Shown here: positions 45,034 through 56,500 of the stretch, piece after piece
How the letters are laid out: each line of letters opens with the position of its first letter
How positions within the stretch are numbered: the first letter of the stretch is position 1
From: Sialis fuliginosa
Taxonomy: Eukaryota > Arthropoda > Insecta > Megaloptera > Sialidae
Assembly: GCA_961205875.1 (NCBI GenBank)
Contig: OY540813.1
Coordinates: 2,761,001-2,825,000 of the forward strand
DNA: 64,000 nt
Direction: 5' to 3'
Notes under the pieces: model-generated
What the model was told of the DNA's origin: nothing
Databases searched by the model: none
The model's input: only the letters and a program-made list of their open reading frames with translations
Position numbers and translations under genes: made by a program

Positions 45034-48000
45034 CTGAAAGTATAGAGGTGTATAATTTGAATTATCGTATACTAGCTGTTACCTGCGACTACGTTTGAGT
45101 GAAATTTAGGTTAGGTAATAAGTCGGTAATACAGATTTCTGTTATGATAATCGATAAAACAGGTCGCACATACAAATACACACCCATTTTTTTTAAATAA
45201 TTTTTTTGGTATACAATGTACTCTACGTGCTTCTTTAGGATACGAGCTATCTCCCTACTAAATTTCATCCAGATTGGTTCAGTGGTTTAGCCGTGAAAAG
45301 GTAACAGACAGACACACTTTTGAATAATTATAATATTAGTATAATATATAGTATTAGTAATACCTTGTTCTGTCTTCAAATTCATCTTCTTCCATTGAAC
45401 TACTGTCAGAGCTGAAAATATAGATGTGTATAGTTTGAATTATTAAGATTCCAAGTGCTCAATTAATAGATCAAATATTTTTAAAGATATATTCGTTTAA
45501 ACATTATCATCAAAGTAAAATCCAATTTTTATGATAATTTTTAAACAAACATTTCTTAAAATTTATTGGATTTATGAATTGAGCACTTAATTCTCTACAA
45601 AATATTCCCGAGAAATTTTCAAAAAAAATTTTTTTCTACGAGATATTCACGCGTAAGTAAAAAAGGAATTTTTCCCATGTTAATCAAATGGGAAAAAGAC
45701 TCGGTTTGCGCCGTCCACAGGTTTGACCTATGAGTCTGAAATTTTGGGACAATTAACTTTTGATCCTAAGCTAAAACATAGGCCTGCGGGACCGAAAAAA
45801 TAAAAATAAAAAAAACACCTTAATGTATATAGGTTGGTAAATACCTTGTACTAATATCCGTTGAAGTATCATCACTGCTGAAAATATCAAGATAATATAT
45901 AGTTTAATTATCGTATATTATCTAAATCGTAGATACTACCTTGTACTGTCTTCGAATTCTCTGGCAGCTGCTCTTAACCTGGTCGCTGCATCAGCGGAAG
46001 ATTGCGAAGTGCTTGGGTTCGATTCCAATTTGTGATTCGGTTTTTTTTCTTGAACTGAAATATTTGTATTTTAATTAATTAATTTTTACAAATAAAAGGA
46101 CATTAATTCAAAGCTCTGTAGTTACAGTAAGAATAGTCAGCAAAAAAAAAAAGATTGAAATCTTTACTTTCCGATGCTTTTCACAGATTGAAAATTCATT
46201 CATAAATGCCGTTTTTTTGTAAACTTCGTCAAGAGCGTTAAAAATGACTTTTTTAATAACACCTACCAAATCTCTTTTTGATAATATCCTGCCTTCTCGT
46301 CTTCATATCTTCTGTTAAGTTTTCGACCATTTTTTTGATGAAAGAGTCCAAAGCAAGGATCCGATTAACTGATATAATAACTGTCCGACACACCGGGCAT
46401 TCATTCTTCTGCTTCTTCCACTCTGTGATACAGTACTCGCAGAACGTGTGCATGCAGTTCAAAGCCGATGCTTTCACAAACAGTTCGCTGCAGACTGCGC
46501 ACCGTAGTTCGCTTTCCATCAAGTTCCCGAAGTTGTTCAAAACTTCTTGTCTTTTATTATTTTGCTGAGCTTTAAATTTATCTTCCATTTCTATTAATTT
46601 TTTTTCCCATTCGATTTTCTGCAAAACAATAAAATAAATATACATAAAACTAGGACCTGAAAATAAAATTTAATTATTTTTGTTTGGAGTTTTCCTGGTA
46701 TTTTAGAAACGCTTCTTAAGATACAAAAACCAGTGAGACAAAAATGATACTATAATTTATGTAGTAATCCGTACTAATATTATATGTCTGTTTGTTACCT
46801 TTTTACAGCTAAGTTGTTGAACCGATTTTTATGAAATTTGGTAGGGAGATAGCTTGCATTCTGAGGAAGGGCATAAAGGGTACTTTGTATCCTAAATTTA
46901 TTAGATAAAAAAATGAGTGACATTTGTATGCAATACAAAAACCTGTTTTATCGACCATCATAATATATAATCCATATATGCCCGGTATTATAAAGAAATT
47001 GCATAGGTGCAAATTCGCGCCTGCGCACATTAGCTGTCAAATAACGCTATCTACTGGGTATTAAATGTAAATGACAATCACGCAAAGATGTAGCCAATGA
47101 AATCGTAGATATTATGACTTTCACGCATGCGTGTTATTAAGTAGAAATCAGCAGTCTTAAGGATGTATGGCACGTACAGTCTATGTCGAAAATAACGTAA
47201 ATCTAGGTGAGATGGAACGATCTAAATCAAACTTTTAAATATTCATTTTAAGTGCATGTAGGAAAGTCAAATTTGTTTATAAACTACTTAAACCCTACTT
47301 AAACAATATAAATACTTATGTTTAAAGCTTATTTCTCATTCTTAACTATTATTTTAGAATTTTAGCCAATAAATGAATATTTTTGTTGATAATATGAAAA
47401 CTTTTTACTCTGAATGTCATTTAAATTCATCTGTTAAAAATAAAAAAACCCCAAGTATTTTATTATTATAAATGACTTCAGAAATTAAAATATTATTAAA
47501 TAACACTATTTAGAACATACATTGAACATATAAATGCAATGAAAATAATAATATTAGTAGTATATATGCTTACAAATATGAAAAAATATGTAAGAAAACA
47601 AATAATTACATTTGACAACATCGCATTAGTACCAATTTAATTTACAACAATCATATTTGTGATTGTGATAAATTTGTGAACACATGTGCACGCGTATTCA
47701 ATTTGTTAACGTAAAACACAGAACAATAATACGAGTATAATCAAATATAGTATTGTTAGTTTGTGAAGAGAAAAATGTTTCATTGGAAAGGAAAAATTGT
47801 TAAAGAAACGGTATATAATCAACGACGAGCGAACTCTTTACGATCAAAAAATATAGAGGAAGTACCTGTTACACCCGAGGAGACCGAACAACACGGTTAG
47901 TTCTCTAGCACCCCTCCCCCCAAGTATATCTTATTATTTATTTATATACATATGACTTAATTATTTAAATGCCGAGTTTTGTAATAATTGTGACAGAAAA

Positions 48001-50993
48001 ACGTTAACCTTCAATTGTTTAAATTGAATACTTAAAAATCACGCAAATTTTAATAAAAAATAAATGTTAACGTCTAAAAATAATAAAAATGAATCAATTA
48101 TAAATATATTAATAACAGTAAAATAAAATATTTGGATGTACATATTGTAATAATACAAAAGTTTATACAGCGCGCCCTGGATAATCAGCTGTGCACTGTT
48201 GCCAAGTCAAAATATAATTTTTATAGAGTACGCCATTTTTTTATTTTTTTCGACATTTTTCAGCAATAATTATTTTTTTTCTCACAATTTAGTTCTGTAT
48301 GCATATAATTTTTTTTATGAAACTTGTTGCTAAATATGTAAGTGACGTGTTGTGAAAATTTCAGATTTTTCTCGATGCTTGAACCATGTGTTTTATTGGA
48401 ATTCAACCGTCAATACACCATTCTCCCATAAGAGCTCATGTTAATTTTTTAAAATAATAACTTTTAAACTATGTTGTAAAACCTTTTGAAATTTTGTGTG
48501 GGTACTTTAGATTTATTAAGGAGTAACTTCTCCAAATTTCAACTATTTCTCGTTGAAATTAGATACCTGCCATACATCCTTAAAAGCTGTTGTGATTTTG
48601 TGATATACAGAAAAAATAGACTTCTAGTCAATGTCACTAAAAGGAAACTATTCAATTTGACATTTCTTTATTATGATAAACAACTAAATCAAAATACTAT
48701 AATAAGTACTTATTTTGATGAAGAGTTTATTTAAGTATATAAAAAGAAATTAAAATGAGAGAAAAAGGATACAGTGTGATAATGATAAGCGGTGTTAAAA
48801 TGCATAGATATTATCGAAAATAAGACAACCGATTTAGTAACTACAAATAAAAAAAATCAAACGTGGAATGAAATAGCTAGCGAGTTCAATAATATTACAA
48901 AGACAGGCCAACTACGTAATGGTATTCAATTAAAAAATCTTCACGAAAGTATTAAAAAAAAAGCCAAGAAAGATTGTGCGGATGAGAAGGTAATTAATTA
49001 TTATAAAATAAGTTTTACTAACAAATTACTAATTGAATTAATTTTATAGATGCATTAAAAAAAATATAGATTTTATAAGACGAATTTTTTTTACATACAA
49101 TTGGAAATAAAACTAGGGAGCTACAAAATCCTGTTGGTAGCTGTGCATCTTTCGGTTTGTTTTTTGGTAATTTTTTATCATTTATATATAATTAAAATAT
49201 CAATTAATTTAATTTTTCTTTATTTCAGATGCCTTATTAGAGAAAAGCAGTGACAACGAAATAATATTTGTAAGACCAATCATAACATTGCAATAATAAA
49301 AACATTTTAATCAATATTATACATTTATTTTCAGATTGATTTACAAAACAGAGCATCGCAATATACTTATGTTTTATCTCAAGTACTCTCATCTCCAATC
49401 AGCCGTAATCATAATCGTTCCTTATCGCAAGGTCGGAGAAAACCTCGATCAAGGCTATCACAGATATCCAAGGCGCCCTTGTTTCATAGACAGATCTCAA
49501 GGTTTCCTTCTAGAAGTAATGAATATTTTAGGACTTTTTAGTAACTTACTAGTGTTATGTTATTAATAATGTTTAGTTTATAAATAAAGTGTTTTTTTTA
49601 AATTTATTGTCCATTATCTTTTTTTTCCTTTATTCGCTTTGTCTAAAAAAATAATGACAGCACAAAGCTACAGATTGAAATGTGTAACTACTTTTATGTT
49701 ATGTTATGTTTATATACACATTGTCAGCATTACAGTTAAAATTGTATTCAAAGCTGCCTTAAGAAAGCTTCCGATCAACCTTGAGATAAGGAAGCCTTCG
49801 TAGTCAAGGAAGTTTTATGAAACGTAAATTTAGTAACAAGGAGGAACTATGAATACGGCTGAATATCTTCTCCACTGCTCTCGATTCCTTTATATACATA
49901 ATGCTGCTTTTTGATCAGCTTCTGCTGTATCCAAACCACCTTATGACGCTTGTAAATTCGCTTCTTACCGTATACTTATACCACTTTTCGAACATCTATC
50001 ATTTCCCAGCCACCTTCTGATGCTCATTTTTTAATCTTTTTTTCAATCATTAGGATTGGATCATTTCTTCTATGAACACCTAAGGTTCTCTTGGTATTTG
50101 AATGTTATTTTCAAAGTTATCTGAAAATAATACTGAATATTCATGTGATATAAAATGTCCAGATGATACAGATGAAATTGATGACATTTTGAAACGTTTC
50201 TGTAATATACAAAAAGTTGAGATAAATACTATATATTATAAAAGTATAATATAAAAATAAATTTTATGTGACAATTAAAAGTAAACAATGTTTTTCATCT
50301 TCAAGCGTTTTGTAAAAAATTCCAAATGCAGGAATTGCTTTAAAGAGCTATGATATATATGAATGTGTTATATAAAAGTATATTTACTACTTACCGGCAT
50401 TTTAATTTTCAATTTTTACCACAACACGTTATATTTTTGTACATTAATATCGTATACTTAGGTTATGTGTCAATTTAAATGCAATATACACATCACAGAC
50501 TTAAAATACACATTTGTGTAAACCCATATAATGTACATGCATCGATTACATTATTATGTGTCTATTTATTACCACTGCTTTAAAATATCGAGCAATTTCG
50601 TACCAATTTAATACCCAATTGATAGCGTTATTTGACAGCTAATGTGCGCAGACGCGAATTTGCACCCATGCAATTTCTTTATAATACCGGGCAATAATCT
50701 ATCTGTATTATTTACCTAACCTAACTTCATGGTGTTGTTTTCACTAACTATAAGCTCTACATACTACTACATACCGATTGTTTTTCTAATTCGAATTTGT
50801 TTTCAATTTCTTTATTTTCTTCGATAAGTTTCTGTTGTTGTAAAATTTCATTTTGTAATTTTTTCTCTAGTTCAGCTTTCTCTGTAGCGTGCTCTTGTTT
50901 TAATTTCTTTATGACATCGTTTTCTTCCTTATTTTGATCTGATTCCGAAAGTGTTCTTTTCATTTTTGGAGGAGTTTCATCACTGGAGAACAT
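44838..50993 (-). CDS. RNF8-like coiled-coil RING E3 ligase with C-terminal zinc knuckle (start uncertain)
   Basis: Exons in transcript order: 50993-50775, 46618-46267, 46054-45940, 45877-45845, 45411-45364 and 45033-44838 (stop at 44838-44840). Phases join perfectly and give 320 residues if the ATG at 50991-50993 is used. The first part is a charged coiled coil (KKLKQEHATEKAELEKKL and on). Next is a C3HC4 RING: CAVC, then CMHTFCEYC, then CPVC. A tail like that of RNF8 follows (ILALDSFIKKMVENL, then DMKTRRQDIIKKRF). RNF8 is a ubiquitin ligase of DNA-damage signalling; the family also has an N-terminal FHA domain, not found here. The in-frame ATG overlaps a CCAG that could be an acceptor, so upstream exons may be missing. 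The C-terminus is unusual: Ser/Asp-rich microexons and a CCHC knuckle. A CHFR-like or other RING relative is possible. Confidence 0.8.
45364..46054 (-). CDS. Ser/Asp-rich linker exons of the RNF8-like gene (three exons)
   Basis: Three exons lie between the RING and the zinc knuckle: 46054-45940 (QEKKPNHKLESNPSTSQSSA, then DAATRLRAAAREFEDST), 45877-45845 (SDDTSTDIST) and 45411-45364 (SDSSSMEEDEFEDRT). All exit in phase 2 on an AG dinucleotide, so each small exon can be skipped without frame change. The sequence is low-complexity, acidic and Ser-rich, a likely disordered and phosphorylatable linker. It resembles CK2-type sites (S-D-D/E), an inference only. Confidence 0.75.
46267..46618 (-). CDS. 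RING-domain exon of the RNF8-like gene
   Basis: The exon begins KIEWEKKLIEMEDKFKAQQN, extending the coiled coil of the upstream exon. It then reads LRCAVCSELFVKASALNCMH, TFCEYCITEWKKQKNECPVC and R. All eight zinc ligands of a C3HC4 RING are present. It ends in phase 1 with donor GTAGGT. Confidence 0.92.
46978..47162 (+). mobile_element. Left arm of the CCCGGTATTATAAAG element inside the RING gene intron
   Basis: It starts TGCCCGGTATTATAAAGAAA, then TTCGCGCCTGCGCACATTAG, ATAACGCTATCTACTGGG, GTAGCCAATGAAATCG and AAGTAGAAATCAGCAG. It matches only the left half of the 30366-30652 MITE (read in inverse orientation). The matching right half is 3.4 kb away. Confidence 0.75.
47775..49541 (+). CDS. 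Small three-exon gene of unknown function, nested in the RING gene intron
   Basis: Exons 47775-47895, 49229-49269 and 49335-49541 join in frame (phases 1 and 0) with donors GTTAGT and GTAAGA and pyrimidine-rich acceptors (TTTATTTCAG, TTTATTTTCAG). They encode 122 residues starting MFHWKGKIVKETVYNQRRAN and ending RFPSRSNEYFRTF. Most of the third exon is Arg/Ser/Gln-rich and basic. No domain is recognised. A polyadenylation signal AATAAA lies at 49582, about 40 bp after the stop. It runs opposite to the surrounding gene and lies between two inverted arms of a MITE family (46978-47162 and about 50548-50696), so it may be cargo of a transposon. A Myb/SANT-like segment in its first intron could be an alternative exon. 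It is predicted only from splice and frame agreement. Confidence 0.5.
48785..48989 (+). pseudogene. Myb/SANT-like (zeste-type) DNA-binding domain fragment
   Basis: An open frame reads LKCIDIIENKTTDLVTTNKK, then NQTWNEIASEFNN, then LRNGIQLKNLHESIKKKAKK and DCADEK, followed by GTAATT. The pattern (IIENKKTD, W..IA.EFN, LK..) is that of the Myb/SANT-like domain found in insect zeste-type regulators and in helper proteins of some DNA transposons. The N-terminal helix that should precede it is missing, and a stop lies just upstream. If an exon starts after the AAG at about 48789 its phase would match the 47775-47895 donor, and its end would match the 49335 acceptor. That acceptor lacks a pyrimidine tract, so a decayed copy is equally likely. 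Confidence 0.4.
50548..50696 (+). mobile_element. Right arm of the CCCGGTATTATAAAG element inside the RING gene intron
   Basis: It contains TTATTACCACTGCTTTAAAA, TATCGAGCAATTTCG, TTGATAGCGTTATTTGACAG, CTAATGTGCGCAGACGCGAA and ends TTTATAATACCGGGCA, the inverse of the 46978 terminus. Together the arms bound 3.7 kb. Confidence 0.75.
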
Positions 50994-53190
50994 AAATTGA
51001 AAGATATATATTTTTTATGTGGACCTAATCTTATCCTAGGTAGTTTTCGGTTAGTACATGTGGCCCACAAATGTTCCATACAAGCTCTGAAACGAATATT
51101 TAAGAAATTAACAATGCCATTACCAGTACCTACTTACAATTTTATCCTTACGTTATCCGTTATAAACCATATAATATAATATAATAATACATTAATAATA
51201 TAAATAATACATTATTGAAATTTTATGTCAAAGGTGACTTCAAAATTTATTAATTTCTAGATCCTGTTCAGCATTGATTCTTGTCTGAAGTGTGCGTTAA
51301 TCTTGACAATTAAATTTGAAAATAAATATAGAAGGGTCTCTTTTTATGCTGATTTGAAGTTACGCGATGCGATTTTCATGCAAATTCTGGGATTCCCCGT
51401 TTCAAGGAATTTAAATAGGTTAACGTTTTGTTATACATAATTTAAATCTTCGTTTAATAAAATTTCGAACCAATTCACAAACTGCCGAGTTGTAGTTTTA
51501 GATAGTAACGATAATTCTTTCTTTTTTGACCCAAAAATACTTTTTTCGATTTTTAAATAATTAGATATCGCAACATAAATTTTTATTTTTTTACGTTAGC
51601 AATTATGCAGACATCTGTAACTATTAAAATATGTAGCGCCACTTTTATTTGTTATATCAATGGTTATCATGCCGCACGTGCTTGCCGCACGTGTGCCGTA
51701 CCAGTGCCGGATTAACCATATAGCAGGTGTTAGAGAAAAGAAAACCGACTTCAAAAACTGTTAAATTTAATTATTAGGTATACGTTTCAGTGTTTCTGGT
51801 TTTTTAAAGTCTGTTTTATTTTTGTTTATTTTTTAAGTTTTGAAAGCTAAATCTGCTAACCAATCTTCCAAATAAGATATTTAATACTATTGACTTTTAT
51901 TCGGGCTGGGGCACTATCGATTTCCGCCCTGAGAGTCACCCTTCCACCTAGCGACACCACTACCAATGGCCTCTTTATAACATTTGCTACAGGCCCTGCG
52001 CTGACTTAATCCAGCACTGATGGTTATATGCAATTTAATCTTGTAATAATATACTTGTTTATCTACACAGGTATAACCGGTATAACATTTATTTATTTAC
52101 TTCTAAGCAATTTGATACATTATAAATTTGTATAACATTGTCACGCATAAGAAATTTACAAAAATAATAAATAGTCATAAACTGGAAAAATTGTTAAATA
52201 TTATTAAAAATATTTACAAAAAAATTTACTCACTGAAAATTTTCAGTGGTCATAGACTATAGATGCAGTCAAAAGGAAGATTTTCAGATTATGTTTCTGA
52301 AATACTAATGTAATAAATTTTTTATAATTACAAACGGTAATAATTTACTTACTAAAACCATGAGTCTAGTTTCACTTTGACAAGAGGCTGAAATTTAAAT
52401 AAAATCAGGTATTTTAGTAAAATAAAAGACAGACGTAAGATTTAAAAATTTAATAACAAAATTTTTATAAAAGTAGTATAGATTCACATCATCATCATCA
52501 TCATCGTCCTATGCAAAATCTCACGATCATATAATGGGGCTTATCATCGCCCCCGGTTCACAATCACAGTCGACACAAAATCACATCGCAAACTATACAA
52601 GTGTGACAATATGTTAATACAATAAGATATGGAGGAGTTAAATACAGTAATTGTCAGTTAATAAATATAGTACATGTATATATGTATATATATAAATTAT
52701 TTAAAATTTTCTTATACCTTAATTATAAAAAAACGTGTGATGATTTATTTTAAATTTAATACGTTAAATATGGCGATTTTCATATTTGACATGTTAGCTT
52801 ATTTGAAGGATGATAGGTGGCAGCACTAAAAACTTAACAAAGATCACAAATCAAAAATGCTGTTAAAACGCATATTTTTTGTCTCAGATAAAGGCATTTA
52901 ATATAATATTTTATTGAAATTAAACATTCTTTGTAAATATATAAAACATTTAATTTATAAAGCTGTTTAGTTACTACTGCCACCTATTGCTTTTCACATA
53001 AACTAAAACGTCAAATACGATATTTTTGTAACAATATATGTGTAAAATAATCGTGATTGTTTGAATTATTAAAATATATAAGTACTAACGAAATAAAAAC
53101 TGTTAATTTGTTAAAATATATTAAATTATGTACTTTTTTAAAAAAACGTTTTGAAAACCTATTAACAATATACACAAATATATATTAGTT
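50994..53190. other. Between the RING gene and sprint: no exon recognised
   Basis: It holds the RING gene's upstream region (an FHA-encoding exon was looked for on the minus strand and not found) and the sprint 3' UTR. A decayed hAT-like foldback (51702-52019, CAGTGCCGGATTAA and TTAATCCAGCACTG) is present, as is a short CATCATCATCATCATCATCG run at 52487-52506. Confidence 0.6.
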
Positions 53191-53538
53191 TTAAGTGTCC
53201 CTTTGCTTGGGCCACGCTATTTTCGCGTCTATCCTTTTGTAGACGAGCATTCCGCGTCGGTTTCCTGTTATTTCTTGCGGGCATTCACCATCCATTAGCA
53301 TCGTTTCTGAAAACACAAATTATTAAACAGAGATGACTTAAAATGTACATTCTACAAACTAACCTTCACCGTCGATGAGCCTGTACAGAGCGTAGTCCTG
53401 CGGGTTTGTGATACGTGATTTGTGAGCTATTATCTTGCATATCTGCTTGGTTGTCATGTGCGGCCGAATTGGCACAGTTTTTGTCAGAATGGAGCCGTGG
53501 CGCTCGTCGGGTACAACCACTTTTAATACTGGAGGAAA
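53191..53538 (-). CDS. spri: Ras-association domain exons of the Sprint/RIN gene
   Basis: Exons 53538-53364 and 53306-53191 encode FPPVLKVVVPDERHGSILTK, then TTKQICKIIAHKSRITNPQD, then YALYRLIDGEGETMLMDGEC and a basic end (MLVYKRIDAKIAWPKQRDT). This is a ubiquitin-fold RA domain placed last in the protein, as in RIN proteins. It ends with TAA at 53191-53193. Confidence 0.92.
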
Positions 53539-56500
53539 CTGGAACCAACAAATAACACATATTAATGAAAAAGTCTCCTGTTCTACAACATACAACTCTG
53601 GAACTATAAATTCCACAAACTTTGGAATCTTAAAATGTTAGGTTAGGTATAGAATATTTTAAAGCCACTCACGTCTGAATTAACATCACTATTTTTGTGT
53701 GCATCGTCGTCAGTGCTTGATTTGAAGTTCTTCAAAACATGGACAGCCGATGATAGTGTTGTTAAATAATAACCACCTTCTCCGGATAATAAAGAAGGGT
53801 GGAGTAAACCTATAAAAAACAAAATTCAATTAATTATAAGAGAATATAAATTTAAAATATTTTAACTCACCCCACATATATTCGGCCTCTATTTCAGCCG
53901 CTACAAAATTAGTTTTAACTAAAACCCATACAAACACAGGCAAGAAATCATCAGCGCCTAAAGTCAGAGACGACCGACTTGTATGGGTATATTTAACCTG
54001 AAATACAAAATGGCAATATGAAAAATGTACGTTTTAAGATTAATTTAAAAGACTTACAGAATGGAATATCGTTGCTATTGCTGCCAATAAGTTTTCTAGT
54101 TTGTCAAGTGGAGAATCAGCATCTTGAAGTCTTTGAAGAAAATGCCTTATTGTTTCTAAGTCTGTTTCAGAGGGAGGCGTGATTTTTGGCTTGAAACAAA
54201 ATAAGAAAAAATTAACTGACTGATTTGAGGTTTTATTGATTTGTTTTTATGATCAGTCTAAATTTTTGGAACTATAAGACCTACAAAATTGACACTTACT
54301 CCTACGGCTAGTTCAGACATTGGCCGGGTGTTGGCATACTGTATATTATCGGCAAGAAGTTTAATAGCCCCCGTCTTCGTATAGTAATCCACAAATAGCG
54401 TCTGCAGGTGCGACCGTAGAGGCCTTACAACTAATCGGTGCAACACCCCTTCGAGAATCGCGTCCAGATTTAAGAACTCTGTTTCTTTCAGCTGGAATAA
54501 ATAAATTTTTTTGTAAAATACAATATTAAATTTTGCTTTTGGACAATTTAAATGAGAGAAAATTAGTGTAGTTTCATTTGGGTTTATTGTTTATTACCTT
54601 GCTTCGTTCTTTCTCCACTTCACGTTCGAATCCCCTTTCTCCGTGTTTTACGAGATAGTTTTTCATACCCGACATAAATTGTCTCATATTTCGCATTACA
54701 ATCTATAAAAGAACAGAAAAATATAATTTTTTTAAATAGAAATGTCGAGAAAAGGATCTAATATTATCATTTATTTTTGACAAATGGTACATTTTTCTCT
54801 TTCTCACCTGTGGGTTAGTTTCACGTGACTCCCGTGTACAAGATATAAAATTTTCAATATTCTGAGCAAATGTAGTACTTTTATCTTGTGCTAGTTGAAG
54901 GGCATAGTTCCGGATTGCTATTCCGGCACCAGCAGCACCGGATTCTCTGCTACGAAGCGCCATTACTCTAGGAGGAGCTGTCGGAAATAAACATTTATTT
55001 ATTAGTCAGAAAATGTAGAAATTAATATCGCATAAGCTTACATAAAAGAGGATCAAGTTTATCCCGAAAACTCCTTTCCCTTAATTTCGTTGGTTTGATT
55101 TTTTCAACGTTATCCATTCGAGTATCTTCATCCTAAAATAAATCGATATTAGCTTTCCAATACGCAATTTTTAAATGGACATATTTACGTGTTCATCTTC
55201 GCTTTGAAACACGCTGATCTGTTTAGAGTTATTATTCTGGCTCGGCGACCAGCTGGTCTCAGTCCACGGCTCTGAGAACACAGTGCCTGGCTCGCTGATC
55301 TCCGAAGGAGGTGCTGGGGGCTGTTTCCCCTCCACATTGTCGTATGACGACATTCTGCAATTCATTCCGTCCACTGGATATTTACTGCTTTGAACTAGGT
55401 TCAGTTCGGGAAACTTGCGCGCTATCACTTGCTGCACTGTCACCTTCTCTCTGGGACTTTCGGGGGTATGGGGCGACACGAGGGTCAATGGGGGGAAGGG
55501 GTTCCCCCAATCAGAATCTTCAACACAACTTTCGTCTGATTCGTTTCCTAAAAAATAAAATATTACTTAAACAGCTGCCACTTCTATGAATTATAGTTCT
55601 CGATTTACCTATAAACTGCCAACTGTTATCCAAAGTCCATGAAGTATCATTTTTCTGAAATGTCCTAACCATTGGCGGTTGAATTGGTTTTCCATTTAGT
55701 TTATTATTCTTTAATATTCGTGCAGAGTTGATATTATTTAAATTATCAACCGAAGATGATATTGGACTGGCAAGTATTTCGTTTTGATCTAATCTACTGT
55801 CATCCTGAAGAGTATGTACGTCGAACTTATTATAAAACGAAGAAGGGTTTGAATGCCTTTGAGTTAAAGCAAGAGGGCTAGGCCTTGTGTGACGTTTGAT
55901 TACAGCAATCTAGAAAATATAAATAGTATATGATACTACTGATATCATAAAAATATCTTAAGATAGATCTATTAATGATATCTTAACCTTTTGCACTCCG
56001 TCACGTTATTTCCTATGTCGCCGTGATGGCGCCAACGGAGTGCAAATGGTTAAAGATCTCTTTATGACATCATAAAGCTATCTTAAAGATAACTTAATGA
56101 TATCTTAAATATCTCTTAATGATATTACAAAGGTACATTTATGATGTAATTCTGAAAATCCTAGTACTTACTTGTGCTAATGAATCAGCAGGTTCAGCAT
56201 AAAAAGGACTCCCTTGTTTTGGTTTTGGTATGCCTGATTCCTCTAAGCAAGGACTCAAAGGGCTCTCTTTACAAACAGGACTGTCCATATTCGTTGGAAG
56301 TGAAAGATTCAGCCGATTTTTAGCTTCACTGTAATAAAATAAAGATTATTTTGATTTGGTTAGTAAAAAAATTGACTAAACTACATACCAAGTGGTTGGA
56401 TTGTTATCATGCGGAGAACTTGACTGGCTTCCACTGTTTCCAGATTCCGGTTGAGAATTAGCTGGTGATAATATATTATTGTTTAGTGATATAATGTTCC

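Noticed and set aside
48486-48734. 82-codon open frame in the RING gene intron
   Set aside because: No recognised family, no splice agreement with the neighbouring exons, and it depends on a non-ATG start.
50102-50254. Small ATG-started frame of 50 codons (MLFSKLSENNTEYSCDIKCP...)
   Set aside because: Acidic and possibly real cargo of the 3.7-kb unit, but there is no splice, poly(A) or family support.
46978-50696. Recognisable transposase gene within the inverted arms
   Set aside because: No DDE or other transposase motif was found in the readable frames on either strand.
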